DNA of 64,000 nt, taken from NCBI RefSeq assembly GCF_009932375.1, contig NZ_BLJG01000093.1:1-64000 (forward strand). The letters run 5' to 3'. The number at the start of each line of letters is the position of its first letter. Position 1 is the first letter of the stretch. Source of the DNA: Pseudomonas juntendi. Its GTDB lineage: Bacteria > Pseudomonadota > Gammaproteobacteria > Pseudomonadales > Pseudomonadaceae. The notes beneath the pieces are model-generated. The model was given only the letters and a program-made list of their open reading frames with translations, was not told the DNA's origin and ran no database searches. Below are positions 1 through 8,824 of this stretch, piece after piece. The translations under genes were made by a program, and so were the position numbers.

Positions 1-2
1 GC

Positions 3-560
3 GCCTGTGCCTTGCTGGCCAGCCTGCCGGAGTACCCACGCCTGCAACGCCTGCTCGACCTCGGCGGCGGGCCGGGCCTGGTGGCCATCGCCCTGGCCCG
101 GCAACTGCCGGCGCTCAGCGGCGTGGTCCTCGAATACCCCGAGACGGCACAGGTGGCCGCCGACAATATCGCCGCCGCCGGCCTGGGCGCCCGGCTGAGC
201 GCGCGCGGCGCAGACCTGAACAGCGACGACATCGGCAGCGGCTACGACCTGATCTGGTGCTCGTCGGTGCTGCACTTCGTCGACGACCTGCCGGCCACCT
301 TGCAGCGCCTGCACGCGGCGCTCGCGCCCGGTGGCCTGCTGGTGTGCTGCCAGGCTGAAGTGCCCCAGGCCCGTCAGGTCGCGGCCCAGGTGCTGCCCTA
401 CTACCTGCACATGCGCCTGCAAGGCCGCCACGTACTGGCCGAGGGCGAGCTGGCGCAGCTGCTGCGCGACAGCGGCTGGCGTGGTGTAGAGCAGGTCGAT
501 GGCGTGCGCTACCCACTAACGCCGGTAACGGCAGTGATCGCCCGCAAGGCCAAGGAGTGA
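3..560 (+). CDS. SAM-dependent methyltransferase, 5' end outside window
   Basis: The reading frame is open to the left edge, so the start and N-terminal part are missing. What remains is a class I SAM methyltransferase core: the motif I loop DLGGGPG is followed by an acidic strand end (VLEYPE) and a later DLIWCSSVLHF segment, the usual order for the O-methyltransferase/UbiE-like fold. About 185 residues are visible. It ends 4 nt before the MFS gene, so the two are probably cotranscribed. The lost N-terminus would normally carry the dimerisation or substrate domain, so the substrate cannot be inferred. In context it probably tailors the product of the PigD/PigE-like pathway downstream. Confidence 0.75.
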   Translation, partial: ACALLASLPEYPRLQRLLDLGGGPGLVAIALARQLPALSGVVLEYPETAQVAADNIAAAGLGARLSARGADLNSDDIGSGYDLIWCSSVLHFVDDLPATLQRLHAALAPGGLLVCCQAEVPQARQVAAQVLPYYLHMRLQGRHVLAEGELAQLLRDSGWRGVEQVDGVRYPLTPVTAVIARKAKE

Positions 561-564
561 CACC

Positions 565-1845
565 ATGACCCGCCCCCCTGTCATCGCCCTGCAACTGCTG
601 TTCGGCTGGCTCAACCTGGCCTTGGCCGTGCCGAGCATCTACCTGATGTTCGGCCTGCCGCTGGTCATGCGCCAATACGGCTGGAGCGGGACCGAGATCG
701 GTCTGTTCCAGCTGGCCGGGCTGCCGGCGGTGTTCAAGTTCCTCATGGCCGTGCCGGTGCAACGGGTGCGCCTGGGGCGCTCGCCGTTGCCGCGCTGGCT
801 GGCGTTGCTCGGTGGCGTGCTGATCGTGCTGTACGCGCTGATCGCCCGCGACAACCTCATCGAACAGCGCCTGGCGCTGTTCGCCATGACCTTCGCCATC
901 AGCATCGTCGCCACCTGGATGGACATCCCACTCAACGCCCTGGCGGTGCAATGGCTGCCGCGCCACGAACAGGTGCGTGCCGGCAGCATCCGCGCCGCGG
1001 CCTTGTTCGTGGGTGCGATCGTGGGCGGCGGCGCGATGTTGCTGGTGCAGTCGCGCCTGGGCTGGCAGGCGCCGTTCGTGATCATGGGCGCGGCATTGGC
1101 ACTGGGGGTGCTAGCGCTGCTGCTCGTAGCCAGGCGCCTGCCGAGCGTGCCCACACCGGCAGCCATGGCACCGGGCCTGGTGGCCGATTGGGCCGGCTTT
1201 TTCGGCCAGCCGGCGGCACGCCAGTGGACCTGGTTGCTGCTCAGCGCCTTCCCGTTTATCGGGGCGGCCTGGCTGTACCTTAAACCCCTGCTGCTCGACC
1301 AGGGCATGGCCCTGGAGCAGGTGGCCTGGCTGGTGGGCATTGCCGGGGGCACGCTGGGCGCATTTGCCAGCCTGGTGGGCGGGCGCCTGATTCCGCTGCT
1401 GGGCACAGCACGGGCGATTGTCCTGTACCTGCTGGCGGCGCTGCTGGCCTTGGGGGTGCTGGGCCTGGCGGTGTGGCTGCGGCTGGGCCAGCCCTGGCTG
1501 ATCGCCGGTGCATTACTGCTGGCCTTGGCCATGGGGGCGGTGTCGGCGCTGATGTTCGGCCTGACCCTGTTCTTCAGCCGCCAGCAACGCAGCGCCAGCG
1601 ACTATGGCCTGCAGTCGAGCCTGTTCGTGGTCACCCGTCTGGCCGCACCGGTGCTCGCCGGCCTGCTGCTCGACCGCCTGGGCTATGGCGGCCTGTTGGC
1701 CAGCCTGGGCGCTGGCCTGGCGCTGGCGCTGGTACTGGCGTGGCGGGTGCGCCACAGCATCGCCCGCAGCACCGACGCCCTGTTGCGCACCCCCGGCGAC
1801 GCCGCCCCAGGCACCGCTTCCATCACCCTTGAGGGCAAACCATGA
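565..1845 (+). CDS. MFS transporter, probable exporter of cluster product
   Basis: This is a 426-residue hydrophobic protein with about twelve membrane segments and short charged loops after TM2 (PVQRVRLGRSPLPR), as in the major facilitator superfamily. It resembles AmpG/PAT1-like members more than DHA drug pumps, judged by eye. The stop codon overlaps the start of the next gene by four bases, which suggests translational coupling to the ThDP enzyme. Inside a biosynthetic cluster the simplest role is export of, or self-resistance to, the product, but uptake of a precursor is also possible. A second MFS gene lies at the other end of the cluster. Confidence 0.8.
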   Translation: MTRPPVIALQLLFGWLNLALAVPSIYLMFGLPLVMRQYGWSGTEIGLFQLAGLPAVFKFLMAVPVQRVRLGRSPLPRWLALLGGVLIVLYALIARDNLIEQRLALFAMTFAISIVATWMDIPLNALAVQWLPRHEQVRAGSIRAAALFVGAIVGGGAMLLVQSRLGWQAPFVIMGAALALGVLALLLVARRLPSVPTPAAMAPGLVADWAGFFGQPAARQWTWLLLSAFPFIGAAWLYLKPLLLDQGMALEQVAWLVGIAGGTLGAFASLVGGRLIPLLGTARAIVLYLLAALLALGVLGLAVWLRLGQPWLIAGALLLALAMGAVSALMFGLTLFFSRQQRSASDYGLQSSLFVVTRLAAPVLAGLLLDRLGYGGLLASLGAGLALALVLAWRVRHSIARSTDALLRTPGDAAPGTASITLEGKP

Positions 1846-4211
1846 AGCCACACCGCTACGGCATCTGCCTGATCAGCCGCGATCCGGCGCTACGGGCCGA
1901 CGTCAGCGCCGTGCTCGACCGGCTCAACCACTGGCTGGGGCATGAGACCCCGCACGCCAGCCAGCATTGGCCCGACGCCCAGTTGCAGAGCCTGTACCGC
2001 CAGGTCGCCGGCCAGGCCGAAGCCTACCTGCGCCAACAGGCCAAGCCAGGTGCGCTGGCCCTGCAGCTGCTGGCCTTCGACGACCTTGCCCAGGCCCAGG
2101 CGGCGCTGGCCACCGCCTGCCCCTGCGACCACGTGCTGCTGGACACCCGTGACCTGCAAGCGCAACCCGAGCACGACCCCTTGGGCGCCCTGCTCGACAC
2201 CCAGCCCGAAGCCCGCCGCTCGCCCAGCAGCGCCGTGCTGCTGTGCCATGCGCAGCACCTGCAGCACTGGCTGACCCGCCTGGGCGGCAACCGCCTGCTG
2301 CGCGTGCCCCACGAAGACCGCGCGCTGCGCCGCGCCGACCTGCTGCGCCTGTTCGTCGACCACCTCGAGCACGCCTACTGCAACCGCTTGCTGGCACGCA
2401 CCACCCTGCAATCGGCTGAGCCGGTGAGCCTGGCCCGCGACATCCAGCAGCGCATGACCCAACGCTGGGGCCAGGCCTGGGATTGCCATTTCTTCACCGG
2501 CTCCATGGTCGCCGGCCTGCTCGACTCGCTGGGCGAGCTGCTGCGGCCAACCGCCTGCGGTTTCCACAGCGCCTGCAACGAGCACGCCCTGGCCGTCAGC
2601 GCCCTGGCCGGCTGGCAGCTGTACCAACGGGCCTACGTGATCGTGATGACCTCGGGCATGCTTGACGAGATGCGCGGCACCCTGGCCAACCTCAAGCGCG
2701 CCGGTGCGCCGGGCCTTGTGGTCTGCGCCGACTCGCCGGAGTCGGTCTGGTTCGCCTTCCAGGGCACCCTGGACGCCGACAACGATGGCCATCAGGTCAT
2801 CGCCGCCCGCGGCCTGTGGCAGCGCTTCGTGCGCCGCCCGGATGAAGCCGCGGCCTGTGTCGAACAGGCCTTCGCTGCCCTTGACCAACGCCCGGCGCCG
2901 ACGTTCCTGTTCGCCACCCAGGCGGTGCTCGAATCCCGCGCGCAGCTCGAAGGCCCGCCCCCGCCCATGCCCGCCACAGCCACGCAGCAGGCGCTTACGG
3001 CACCGGAATTGGCGGCGCTGGAGCAGTTGCTGGAGGTGATCAACCACACGCCGTCACGCCTGCTCTGGCAATGCGGGCGGCTGGCTGCCGACGAGCGCCA
3101 GCGGGTGGTCGAACTGGCGCGCCGCGCTGGCATCGCGCTGGCCGACAGCATTGTCGCACCCGGTAGCGTATGCGCCTATCAGGACCAGGACCCGGTGCCC
3201 AATTACCTCGGGCCGCTGTCGATGTACGGATTCAGCCGCCGCGTGCACGCGTTTCTCGAAGGCACCGACAACGAGCCGGGCAAACCCTGGCTGATGTTCG
3301 TCAAAAGCAAGATCGACCAGTCCGCCACGCCCTACTCGGAAGGTCGCCTGCCCAGGCTGTTCCACATTGCCCAGGTCAACCACCAGCCCGGCCATATCGC
3401 GCCGTTTTGCGAGCTGCCAGTGCCGCTGGCCCTGAACAGGGTGCTCGACTACCTGGAGCCGCGCCTGGCCGTACCGGCCGCGCTGCTGCGCACCCGCCGC
3501 GAGCGGCTGCAAAGGTTGCAGCGCACCCGCGAAGTGCTGCCCAGCGACCAGATCGAAACCCTGCCGATGACGCCGAACTACTTCTTTCATCGCCTCGGCC
3601 AGTTGCTTGGCGAGCTGATCGAGCGCGATGGCTACCGCTACACCGGTGTCTACGACGTGGGCCGTTGCAGCCTGTCGGCCCTGCGTAACCTGCCCCGTAC
3701 CGACGCCGGCTTCTCCGGTTGGTACGGCCGGGCGCTGATGGGCGATGCGCTGATGTCGCTGCCCTACATAGCCCTGAACGACGAGCGCCATGTGCTGGCG
3801 TTCATTGGCGACGGTGCCCGCGCCCTGGTGCCGGACATCGAGCAGCGCCTGGCGATGAGCCTGGCCAGCAGCGCCGATGCCGGCCAGCGCAACGTCACGG
3901 TGATGTACCTGGCCAACGGCGTGCTGTCGATGATCCAGACCTACCTGGACAAACGCTATGCCTGCCACGGCGCCAGCCAGGTCAACGTGCCGCTGGCCGA
4001 GGGGCCGCTGTGGGAAGAGCGCGCGTTCGGCCCGCTGCGTGTCTGCCGCGCCCGGCTGCTGCAGTTCTGCCCCGACACCCTGCGCCAGGCGCTGACTGCG
4101 CCGGGGCGCCTGAACTTCTTCGACGTATGGCTGGGCCACAACTCCGAGGGCGATGGCTTGAGCCTGGTCTCGGAAACCGCCTGGAGCCGCCTGAACATGG
4201 AAAACTGCTGA
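1842..4211 (+). CDS. PigD-like thiamine diphosphate-dependent enzyme
   Basis: This 789-residue protein has the three-part layout of ThDP enzymes. The PYR domain has an activating Glu candidate in CNEHALAV near residue 245. A central domain follows, then a PP domain with GDG near residue 656 and Asn-Gly after about 33 residues (LANG), a slightly long version of the ThDP motif. A roughly 190-residue N-terminal extension resembles that of PigD from Serratia, which adds the acetyl unit of pyruvate to a 2-enal in a Stetter reaction to give a 3-acetylalkanal. The next gene is PigE-like and overlaps it by one base, as expected for partners. The PigD assignment rests on length, domain order and neighbour; the substrate chain length is unknown. 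A related carboligase acting on another acceptor is the main alternative. Confidence 0.72.
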   Translation: MKPHRYGICLISRDPALRADVSAVLDRLNHWLGHETPHASQHWPDAQLQSLYRQVAGQAEAYLRQQAKPGALALQLLAFDDLAQAQAALATACPCDHVLLDTRDLQAQPEHDPLGALLDTQPEARRSPSSAVLLCHAQHLQHWLTRLGGNRLLRVPHEDRALRRADLLRLFVDHLEHAYCNRLLARTTLQSAEPVSLARDIQQRMTQRWGQAWDCHFFTGSMVAGLLDSLGELLRPTACGFHSACNEHALAVSALAGWQLYQRAYVIVMTSGMLDEMRGTLANLKRAGAPGLVVCADSPESVWFAFQGTLDADNDGHQVIAARGLWQRFVRRPDEAAACVEQAFAALDQRPAPTFLFATQAVLESRAQLEGPPPPMPATATQQALTAPELAALEQLLEVINHTPSRLLWQCGRLAADERQRVVELARRAGIALADSIVAPGSVCAYQDQDPVPNYLGPLSMYGFSRRVHAFLEGTDNEPGKPWLMFVKSKIDQSATPYSEGRLPRLFHIAQVNHQPGHIAPFCELPVPLALNRVLDYLEPRLAVPAALLRTRRERLQRLQRTREVLPSDQIETLPMTPNYFFHRLGQLLGELIERDGYRYTGVYDVGRCSLSALRNLPRTDAGFSGWYGRALMGDALMSLPYIALNDERHVLAFIGDGARALVPDIEQRLAMSLASSADAGQRNVTVMYLANGVLSMIQTYLDKRYACHGASQVNVPLAEGPLWEERAFGPLRVCRARLLQFCPDTLRQALTAPGRLNFFDVWLGHNSEGDGLSLVSETAWSRLNMENC

Positions 4212-6730
4212 TGAAATTCGGATTCATTGCCCACCCCACCTCCACTGGCCTGCTGCATCAGGTCAAGCTGGTGGACATGCTCGACCGCACCCTGGAAGAA
4301 CAGGCCTGGGGTTACCAGGCCGAGCGCTGGCAGCAGCGCAACCTGGTGCCGTTCATCGATTTCGGGCGCATCGTCAGCGCCTGTGGCGCCGAGTGCTCGG
4401 GAATGCTGCAGTTCATGCCGCTGACCGCCGAGCAGATGCTGCGCCAGCCGCGCGCGATTGCCGAACGGGTGCTGCAGGGCGTGGCCGCGCTCAAGGCCGA
4501 AGGCGCCGAACTGGTGGGCCTGGGCGGCTTTACCGCGATCGTCGGCAACCGCGGCGTGGCGACCATGCAGCAGGCCGAGGTGGCCGTTACCACCGGCAAC
4601 TCGCTGACCGCCTTCGCCGCCTACGCCAACCTGATGGACAGCCTGCGCCTGCTGGGCATCGCCGCAGCGGACGCCGAGGTGGCGGTACTCGGCTACCCGG
4701 GGTCGATCGCCCTGGCCGTGGCGCGGTTGCTGGCCGAACAGGGCTGCCGGCTGCGCCTGGTGCACCGGGGCAACGCCCAGCAGGCCCAGGCGCACCTGGA
4801 CTACCTGCCCAGCCAGTACCACGCCCAGGTCACCCTGCATGACAACCTTGAAGACTGTTACGCCCAGGTGCGCTTCTATGTAGCCGCCACCTCCAGCGGC
4901 GGCCTGATCGACCCACGCCGGCTGCTGCCAGGCTCGGTGGTGCTGGATGCCGCCTTGCCCAAGGACGTGATGGACGTGCCCCACCAGCGCCGCGACATCC
5001 TGCTGGTGGACGCCGGCCTGGTCTCCGCCAGCCCCGCCGTGCACCTGGGGCTGCGCAGCCTGGGCCTGGAGCCCAAGCGCAGCCTCAATGGCTGCCTGGC
5101 CGAAACCATGATCCTGGCGCTGGAGGGCCGCGCCGAGCCATTCTCCCTGGGCCGTGAGTTGCCGGTGCACAAGGTGCTGGAGATCGGCCGCATCGCCGAG
5201 CGTCACGGCTTCAGCCCTTCGCCCATGAGCCATGACGGCGAAGTGCTCGCCAGCGAGGCCTTCGACCGCCTGCACCGCCACCACCACCCGCGCCGTGCGC
5301 TACGCGCCAGCGACGCGACCGACGAGCCCCTGGCCTTGCGCCGCGAAGTGCTCAACAGCTTTGCCGAGCACATCAACCCGGTGCTGCGCGAGTTCTACCG
5401 GTTCAACCATATCGAGCGGGTGTTCAGCCAGGGCCAAGGCTGCTGGCTCACCGACCTGGACGGCCGGCGCTTTCTCGACTTCGTCGCCGGCTACGGCTGC
5501 CTCAACACCGGCCACAATCACCCGGCCATCAGCCAGGCCTTGCAAGGCTACCTGCAAGCGCAATTTCCCACCTTCATCCAGTACCTCTCGGCGCCATTGC
5601 ACGCCAGCCTGCTGGCCCAGCGCCTGGCGGCACTGGCGCCCGGTGGGCTGAACCGGGTGTTCTTCAGCAACTCCGGAACCGAGGCGGTAGAGGCGGCACT
5701 GAAACTGGCCCTGGCCGCCAGCGACAAGCGCAGCGTGGTCTACTGCGACAACGGCTACCACGGCAAGACCCTGGGCGCACTGTCGGTGACCGGCCGGGCC
5801 AAGCACCGCACCCCCTTCGAGCCCCTGCTGCCGCGCTGCGACAGCCTGCCCTTCGGCGACCTGCACGCGTTGCGCAGGCGCCTGGAGCAAGGCGACGTGG
5901 CTGCCTTCATCGTCGAGCCGATCCAGGGCGAAGGCGGCGTGATCCTGCCACCGCCCGGCTACCTGGCTGGGGTTCGTGCGCTGTGCGATGAGTTCGACTG
6001 CCTGTGGATACTCGACGAGATCCAGACCGGCCTGGGCCGCACGGGCAAGCTGTTCGCCTGTGAGTGGGACAATACCGCGCCAGACATCATGGTGCTTTCC
6101 AAGTCGCTGTCCGGCGGCCTGGTGCCAATCGGTGCCACGTTGTCCCGCGACGCCGTGTGGGAACGTGCCTATGGCGATATCGACAGCTTCGCCCTGCACA
6201 CCTCGACCTTCGGTGGCGGTAACTTCGCTGCCGCCGCAGCCCTGGCGGCGCTGGATGTGCTGGAGCAGGACGGCCTGTGTGCCAATGCCGCCGAAGTGGG
6301 GGCGTTTCTGCAGGCCGGCTTGCAGCGCCTGGTGGACCGCTACCCGTTCCTGGTGGCGGTGCGCGGCCGCGGGCTGATGCTGGCGATCGAGTTTCACCAG
6401 GACATGCGCGGCGGCGTGCAGGCGCTGGTCAAGGAACTGGCGGGGCGCATACCGGGCCAGGCCATGGCCACCTACCGCATGCTGTCGGGCGCTGCCCGCG
6501 CGCACCTGGAGGCCGCCGCCCAGGCATTGGAGCAGAACCTGGAAGACATGTTCGTGCTGCGCTTCATGACCAAGCTGTCCGAGGAACATGGCGTGCTCAC
6601 CTTCGTTACCGCCAACAACAACCGGGTGATGCGTATCCAGCCGCCGCTGGTGCTCACGCGCGACGAAGCCGAACGCTTTCTGAGCGCCTTCGCCAGCGTC
6701 TGCGAGGACTTGGCCACGTTCCAGTCCTGA
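4211..6730 (+). CDS. PigE-like thioester reductase/class III aminotransferase fusion
   Basis: The start at 4211 overlaps the previous stop (TGATG) and gives 839 residues, near the remembered length of Serratia PigE (about 850). Residues 1 to about 350 form a reductase related to cyanobacterial acyl-ACP reductase, with GLGGFTAIVGNRG, GNSLT and a Rossmann motif (VLGYPGSIALA). Residues from about 385 form a class III aminotransferase with the phosphate-binding segment FFSNSGTEAVEAALK and PLP lysine K631 in LSKSLSGG. In prodigiosin synthesis PigE aminates the 3-acetylaldehyde made by PigD, and the product closes to a 1-pyrroline. The reductase half could supply the 2-enal from an enoyl thioester. 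By eye, the position of the AAR acyl-cysteine appears to be Ser (PGSVVLDAALPKD), so its reductase chemistry may differ. Confidence 0.8.
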   Translation: MKFGFIAHPTSTGLLHQVKLVDMLDRTLEEQAWGYQAERWQQRNLVPFIDFGRIVSACGAECSGMLQFMPLTAEQMLRQPRAIAERVLQGVAALKAEGAELVGLGGFTAIVGNRGVATMQQAEVAVTTGNSLTAFAAYANLMDSLRLLGIAAADAEVAVLGYPGSIALAVARLLAEQGCRLRLVHRGNAQQAQAHLDYLPSQYHAQVTLHDNLEDCYAQVRFYVAATSSGGLIDPRRLLPGSVVLDAALPKDVMDVPHQRRDILLVDAGLVSASPAVHLGLRSLGLEPKRSLNGCLAETMILALEGRAEPFSLGRELPVHKVLEIGRIAERHGFSPSPMSHDGEVLASEAFDRLHRHHHPRRALRASDATDEPLALRREVLNSFAEHINPVLREFYRFNHIERVFSQGQGCWLTDLDGRRFLDFVAGYGCLNTGHNHPAISQALQGYLQAQFPTFIQYLSAPLHASLLAQRLAALAPGGLNRVFFSNSGTEAVEAALKLALAASDKRSVVYCDNGYHGKTLGALSVTGRAKHRTPFEPLLPRCDSLPFGDLHALRRRLEQGDVAAFIVEPIQGEGGVILPPPGYLAGVRALCDEFDCLWILDEIQTGLGRTGKLFACEWDNTAPDIMVLSKSLSGGLVPIGATLSRDAVWERAYGDIDSFALHTSTFGGGNFAAAAALAALDVLEQDGLCANAAEVGAFLQAGLQRLVDRYPFLVAVRGRGLMLAIEFHQDMRGGVQALVKELAGRIPGQAMATYRMLSGAARAHLEAAAQALEQNLEDMFVLRFMTKLSEEHGVLTFVTANNNRVMRIQPPLVLTRDEAERFLSAFASVCEDLATFQS

Positions 6731-6736
6731 GCCACG

Positions 6737-6758
6737 GGGGCTGCCAAGCAGCCCCTTT
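6737..6758 (+). terminator. Rho-independent terminator after the PigE-like gene
   Basis: GGGGCTGC (6737-6744), a CAA loop and GCAGCCCC (6748-6755) are followed by TTT. It sits 7 nt past the stop codon and marks the end of the first transcription unit of the cluster. Confidence 0.6.
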
Positions 6759-6810
6759 GCGCGCTGCCACCGCCCCGCCGACAAAACCCATAGTTTTACC
6801 GCGCTTTGCC

Positions 6811-6878
6811 ATACGAATCGGGCCGCTCGGCGGATTGAACCGGCGGCCCACACAATTGAAAATGGTTCCAGTTCGTAT
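6811..6878 (+). promoter_or_regulatory. Candidate promoter flanked by an inverted repeat
   Basis: Between the terminator and the MoeZ-like gene, perfect 7-bp arms ATACGAA (6811-6817) and TTCGTAT (6872-6878) flank a possible sigma-70 promoter: TTGAAC (6835-6840), a 17-bp spacer and GAAAAT (6858-6863). Arms placed upstream of -35 and downstream of -10 suggest a dimeric regulator or looping site controlling the sulfur and acyl genes. No regulator gene is visible in the cluster part inside this window. The promoter boxes are weak matches; the repeat is what is actually seen. Confidence 0.35.
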
Positions 6879-6900
6879 CTACTGAATGGAAGAAAGCGAT

Positions 6901-8073
6901 ATGACCTTACCGCCTCTGGTCGAGCCCGCAGCCGAGCTCAGCCGCGAAGAAGTGAACCGCTACAGCCGTCACCTGTTGATTCCCGACATCGGCGTACTCG
7001 GCCAGCGCCGCCTGAAGAACGCCAGGGTGCTGGTGATCGGCGCCGGCGGGCTGGGCTCGCCGACCCTGCTCTACCTTGCCGCAGCCGGCATCGGCACCCT
7101 GGGTGTGATCGACTTCGACCGGGTCGACGAGTCCAACCTGCAACGCCAGGTGATTCACAGCGTCGACACCCTCGGCGAGCTCAAGGCCGAAAGCGCTCGC
7201 CAGGCCATTGCCCGCCTCAACCCCCTGGTCAAGGTGCACACCCATACCGAACGCCTGGAGGCGGACATGGCCGTGGAGCTGTTCAGCGGCTACGACCTGA
7301 TCCTCGACGGCACCGACAACTTCGCCACCCGCTACCTGGTCAACGACGCCTGCATCCTGGCCGACAAGCCCTACGTATGGGGCTCGATCTTCCGCTTTGA
7401 AGGCCAGGCGTCGGTGTTCTGGGAGAATGCCCCGGGCGGTCGCGGCCTGAACTACCGCGACCTCTACCCGGAGCCACCGCCGCCGGAGCTGGCGCCCTCC
7501 TGCGCCGAAGGTGGCGTGCTCGGCGTGCTGTGCGCGGCCATCGCCTCGATCATGGCTACCGAAGCGATCAAGCTGCTGACCGGCATCGGCGAGCCACTGC
7601 TGGGCCGCCTGATGGTCTACGACGCGTTGCAGATGAGCTACCGCGAGCTGCCCTTGCGCCGTTTGCCGCAGCGCCAGCCGGTCACCGCCCTGGGCGACTA
7701 CCAGGCGTTGTGCGGGCTGGACCGACCCGCTGCCAGTGATGCAGCGCCCGTGCCGCAGATCAGCGCGGTGCAGCTCAAGTCGCTGCAGGATGCCGGACGC
7801 GCGCCGGTGATCATCGACGTGCGCGAGCCGACCGAATGGGACATCGTGCGGATCGACGGCGCGGTGCTCATGCCCAAGTCTGCGCAGGTGGCGACGCAGA
7901 TCGTCGAGCGCTACGGCCACGACACCGACCTGGTGATCACCTGCAAGTCGGGCATGCGCTCCAAAGCCGTGGCCGGCGACCTGCAACGGCTCGGCCACGG
8001 CAGGGTGCGTGACCTGCAAGGCGGCGTGCTGGCGTGGGTGCGCGAAGTGGAACCGGCCCTGCCGAGCTATTGA
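6901..8073 (+). CDS. MoeZ-like sulfur-carrier adenylyltransferase with rhodanese domain
   Basis: I chose the ATG at 6901 (390 aa) because GGAAG lies 8 nt upstream; an in-frame ATG at 6886 would add five residues. The N-terminal 260 residues are a ThiF/MoeB E1-like domain with the ATP loop GAGGLGSP and the segment APSCAEGGVLG. The C-terminal 110 residues are a rhodanese domain with active cysteine in CKSGMRS. The zinc CxxC pairs of MoeB are missing: the first pair position reads NYRDLYPEPPPP. This is the pattern I remember for mycobacterial MoeZ, not typical proteobacterial MoeB. The family adenylates the C-terminal glycine of a small carrier and converts it to a thiocarboxylate. JAMM and carrier genes follow directly. 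Confidence 0.88.
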   Translation: MTLPPLVEPAAELSREEVNRYSRHLLIPDIGVLGQRRLKNARVLVIGAGGLGSPTLLYLAAAGIGTLGVIDFDRVDESNLQRQVIHSVDTLGELKAESARQAIARLNPLVKVHTHTERLEADMAVELFSGYDLILDGTDNFATRYLVNDACILADKPYVWGSIFRFEGQASVFWENAPGGRGLNYRDLYPEPPPPELAPSCAEGGVLGVLCAAIASIMATEAIKLLTGIGEPLLGRLMVYDALQMSYRELPLRRLPQRQPVTALGDYQALCGLDRPAASDAAPVPQISAVQLKSLQDAGRAPVIIDVREPTEWDIVRIDGAVLMPKSAQVATQIVERYGHDTDLVITCKSGMRSKAVAGDLQRLGHGRVRDLQGGVLAWVREVEPALPSY

Positions 8074-8083
8074 GGGCGCCCGC

Positions 8084-8494
8084 ATGGTTCTGCGCATCAC
8101 CGCTCAGGCCCTGGAACAGGTAAGGCACCTGGCCCAGGCCGCGCATCCCATCGAGGCCTGTGGGCTGATTGCCGCCGACAGCGGCGAGCCGCTTGCACAC
8201 AGGGTGGTACCGATGCGCAACCAGGCCGCCAGCCCCACCTGGTTCAGCTTCGATCCGCGCGAGCAGTTGCAGGTCTGGCGTGAGCTGGATCAGCGCGACG
8301 AAGACTGCCGGGTGATCTACCACTCGCACACCGCCAGCGAAGCCTGGCCAAGCCGTGAGGATATCGCCCTGGCCAGCGACCCCCAGGTGCATTACCTGAT
8401 CGTCTCGACCTGGGGCGAGGCGCGGCACGCCGCGCGCAGCTTTCGCATCATCGACGGACGGGTGTTCGAAGAGCCCCTGTGCGTCCAGCCCTGA
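8084..8494 (+). CDS. JAMM/Mov34 metalloprotease, Mec+-like
   Basis: This 136-residue protein carries a complete JAMM zinc site: Glu in EACGLI and HSHTASEAWPSRED, an exact fit to HxHx(7)Sx(2)D. Length and sequence feel recall Mec+ of Mycobacterium, which hydrolyses the CysO-cysteine adduct to release cysteine, and QbsD of thioquinolobactin synthesis, which trims a carrier precursor. The carrier encoded 44 nt downstream already ends in Gly-Gly, so trimming would be unnecessary. Release of a sulfur-containing amino acid or other adduct from the carrier is therefore the more likely job. The enzyme is cytoplasmic with no signal peptide. The gap of 10 nt to the MoeZ-like gene indicates one operon. 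Confidence 0.87.
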   Translation: MVLRITAQALEQVRHLAQAAHPIEACGLIAADSGEPLAHRVVPMRNQAASPTWFSFDPREQLQVWRELDQRDEDCRVIYHSHTASEAWPSREDIALASDPQVHYLIVSTWGEARHAARSFRIIDGRVFEEPLCVQP

Positions 8495-8538
8495 CCCTTG
8501 CCGGCCCCCGGCACAACGTGTACCACAAGGAGAAAAGC

Positions 8539-8811
8539 ATGTCGGTTTCCGTGATCGTCCCCACCCTGCTGCGCCCACTCACCGACGGCCAGAAGCAGGT
8601 CCAGGCCCAAGGCGATACCGTGCGCCACATCATCGAGCACCTGGACAGCCGCTACCCCGGCATCAAGGCCCGCTTGGTGAAAGACGACCAGGTGCACCGT
8701 TTCGTCAACATCTACGTCAACGACGACGACATCCGCTTCGCCGACGGCCTGGCCACGCCTATCCGCCCCGGTGACCAGCTGACCGTACTGCCCGCCGTGG
8801 CCGGCGGCTGA
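8539..8811 (+). CDS. CysO-like ubiquitin-fold sulfur carrier
   Basis: This is a 90-residue beta-grasp protein of the MoaD/ThiS superfamily ending exactly in AVAGG, ready for C-terminal adenylation and thiocarboxylation. Segments such as HRFVNIYVNDDD and TVLPAVAGG resemble actinobacterial CysO much more than ThiS or MoaD. AAGGAG lies about 5 nt before the ATG, a strong ribosome binding site that fits a carrier needed in excess of its enzymes. No cysM-like synthase, the CysO partner in Mycobacterium, is present in this window. The sulfur acceptor is thus unknown and may be a pathway intermediate activated by the nearby ligase. Confidence 0.88.
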   Translation: MSVSVIVPTLLRPLTDGQKQVQAQGDTVRHIIEHLDSRYPGIKARLVKDDQVHRFVNIYVNDDDIRFADGLATPIRPGDQLTVLPAVAGG

Positions 8812-8824
8812 CCCACCGCTCACC

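Noticed and set aside
3719-4210. Extension of the PigE-like frame upstream, giving a 1003-residue protein
   Set aside because: The first 164 residues lie in another frame of the PigD-like gene and have the Arg/Gly/Pro-rich look of a shadow frame; the ATG at 4211 overlaps the previous stop and starts with a family-like sequence.
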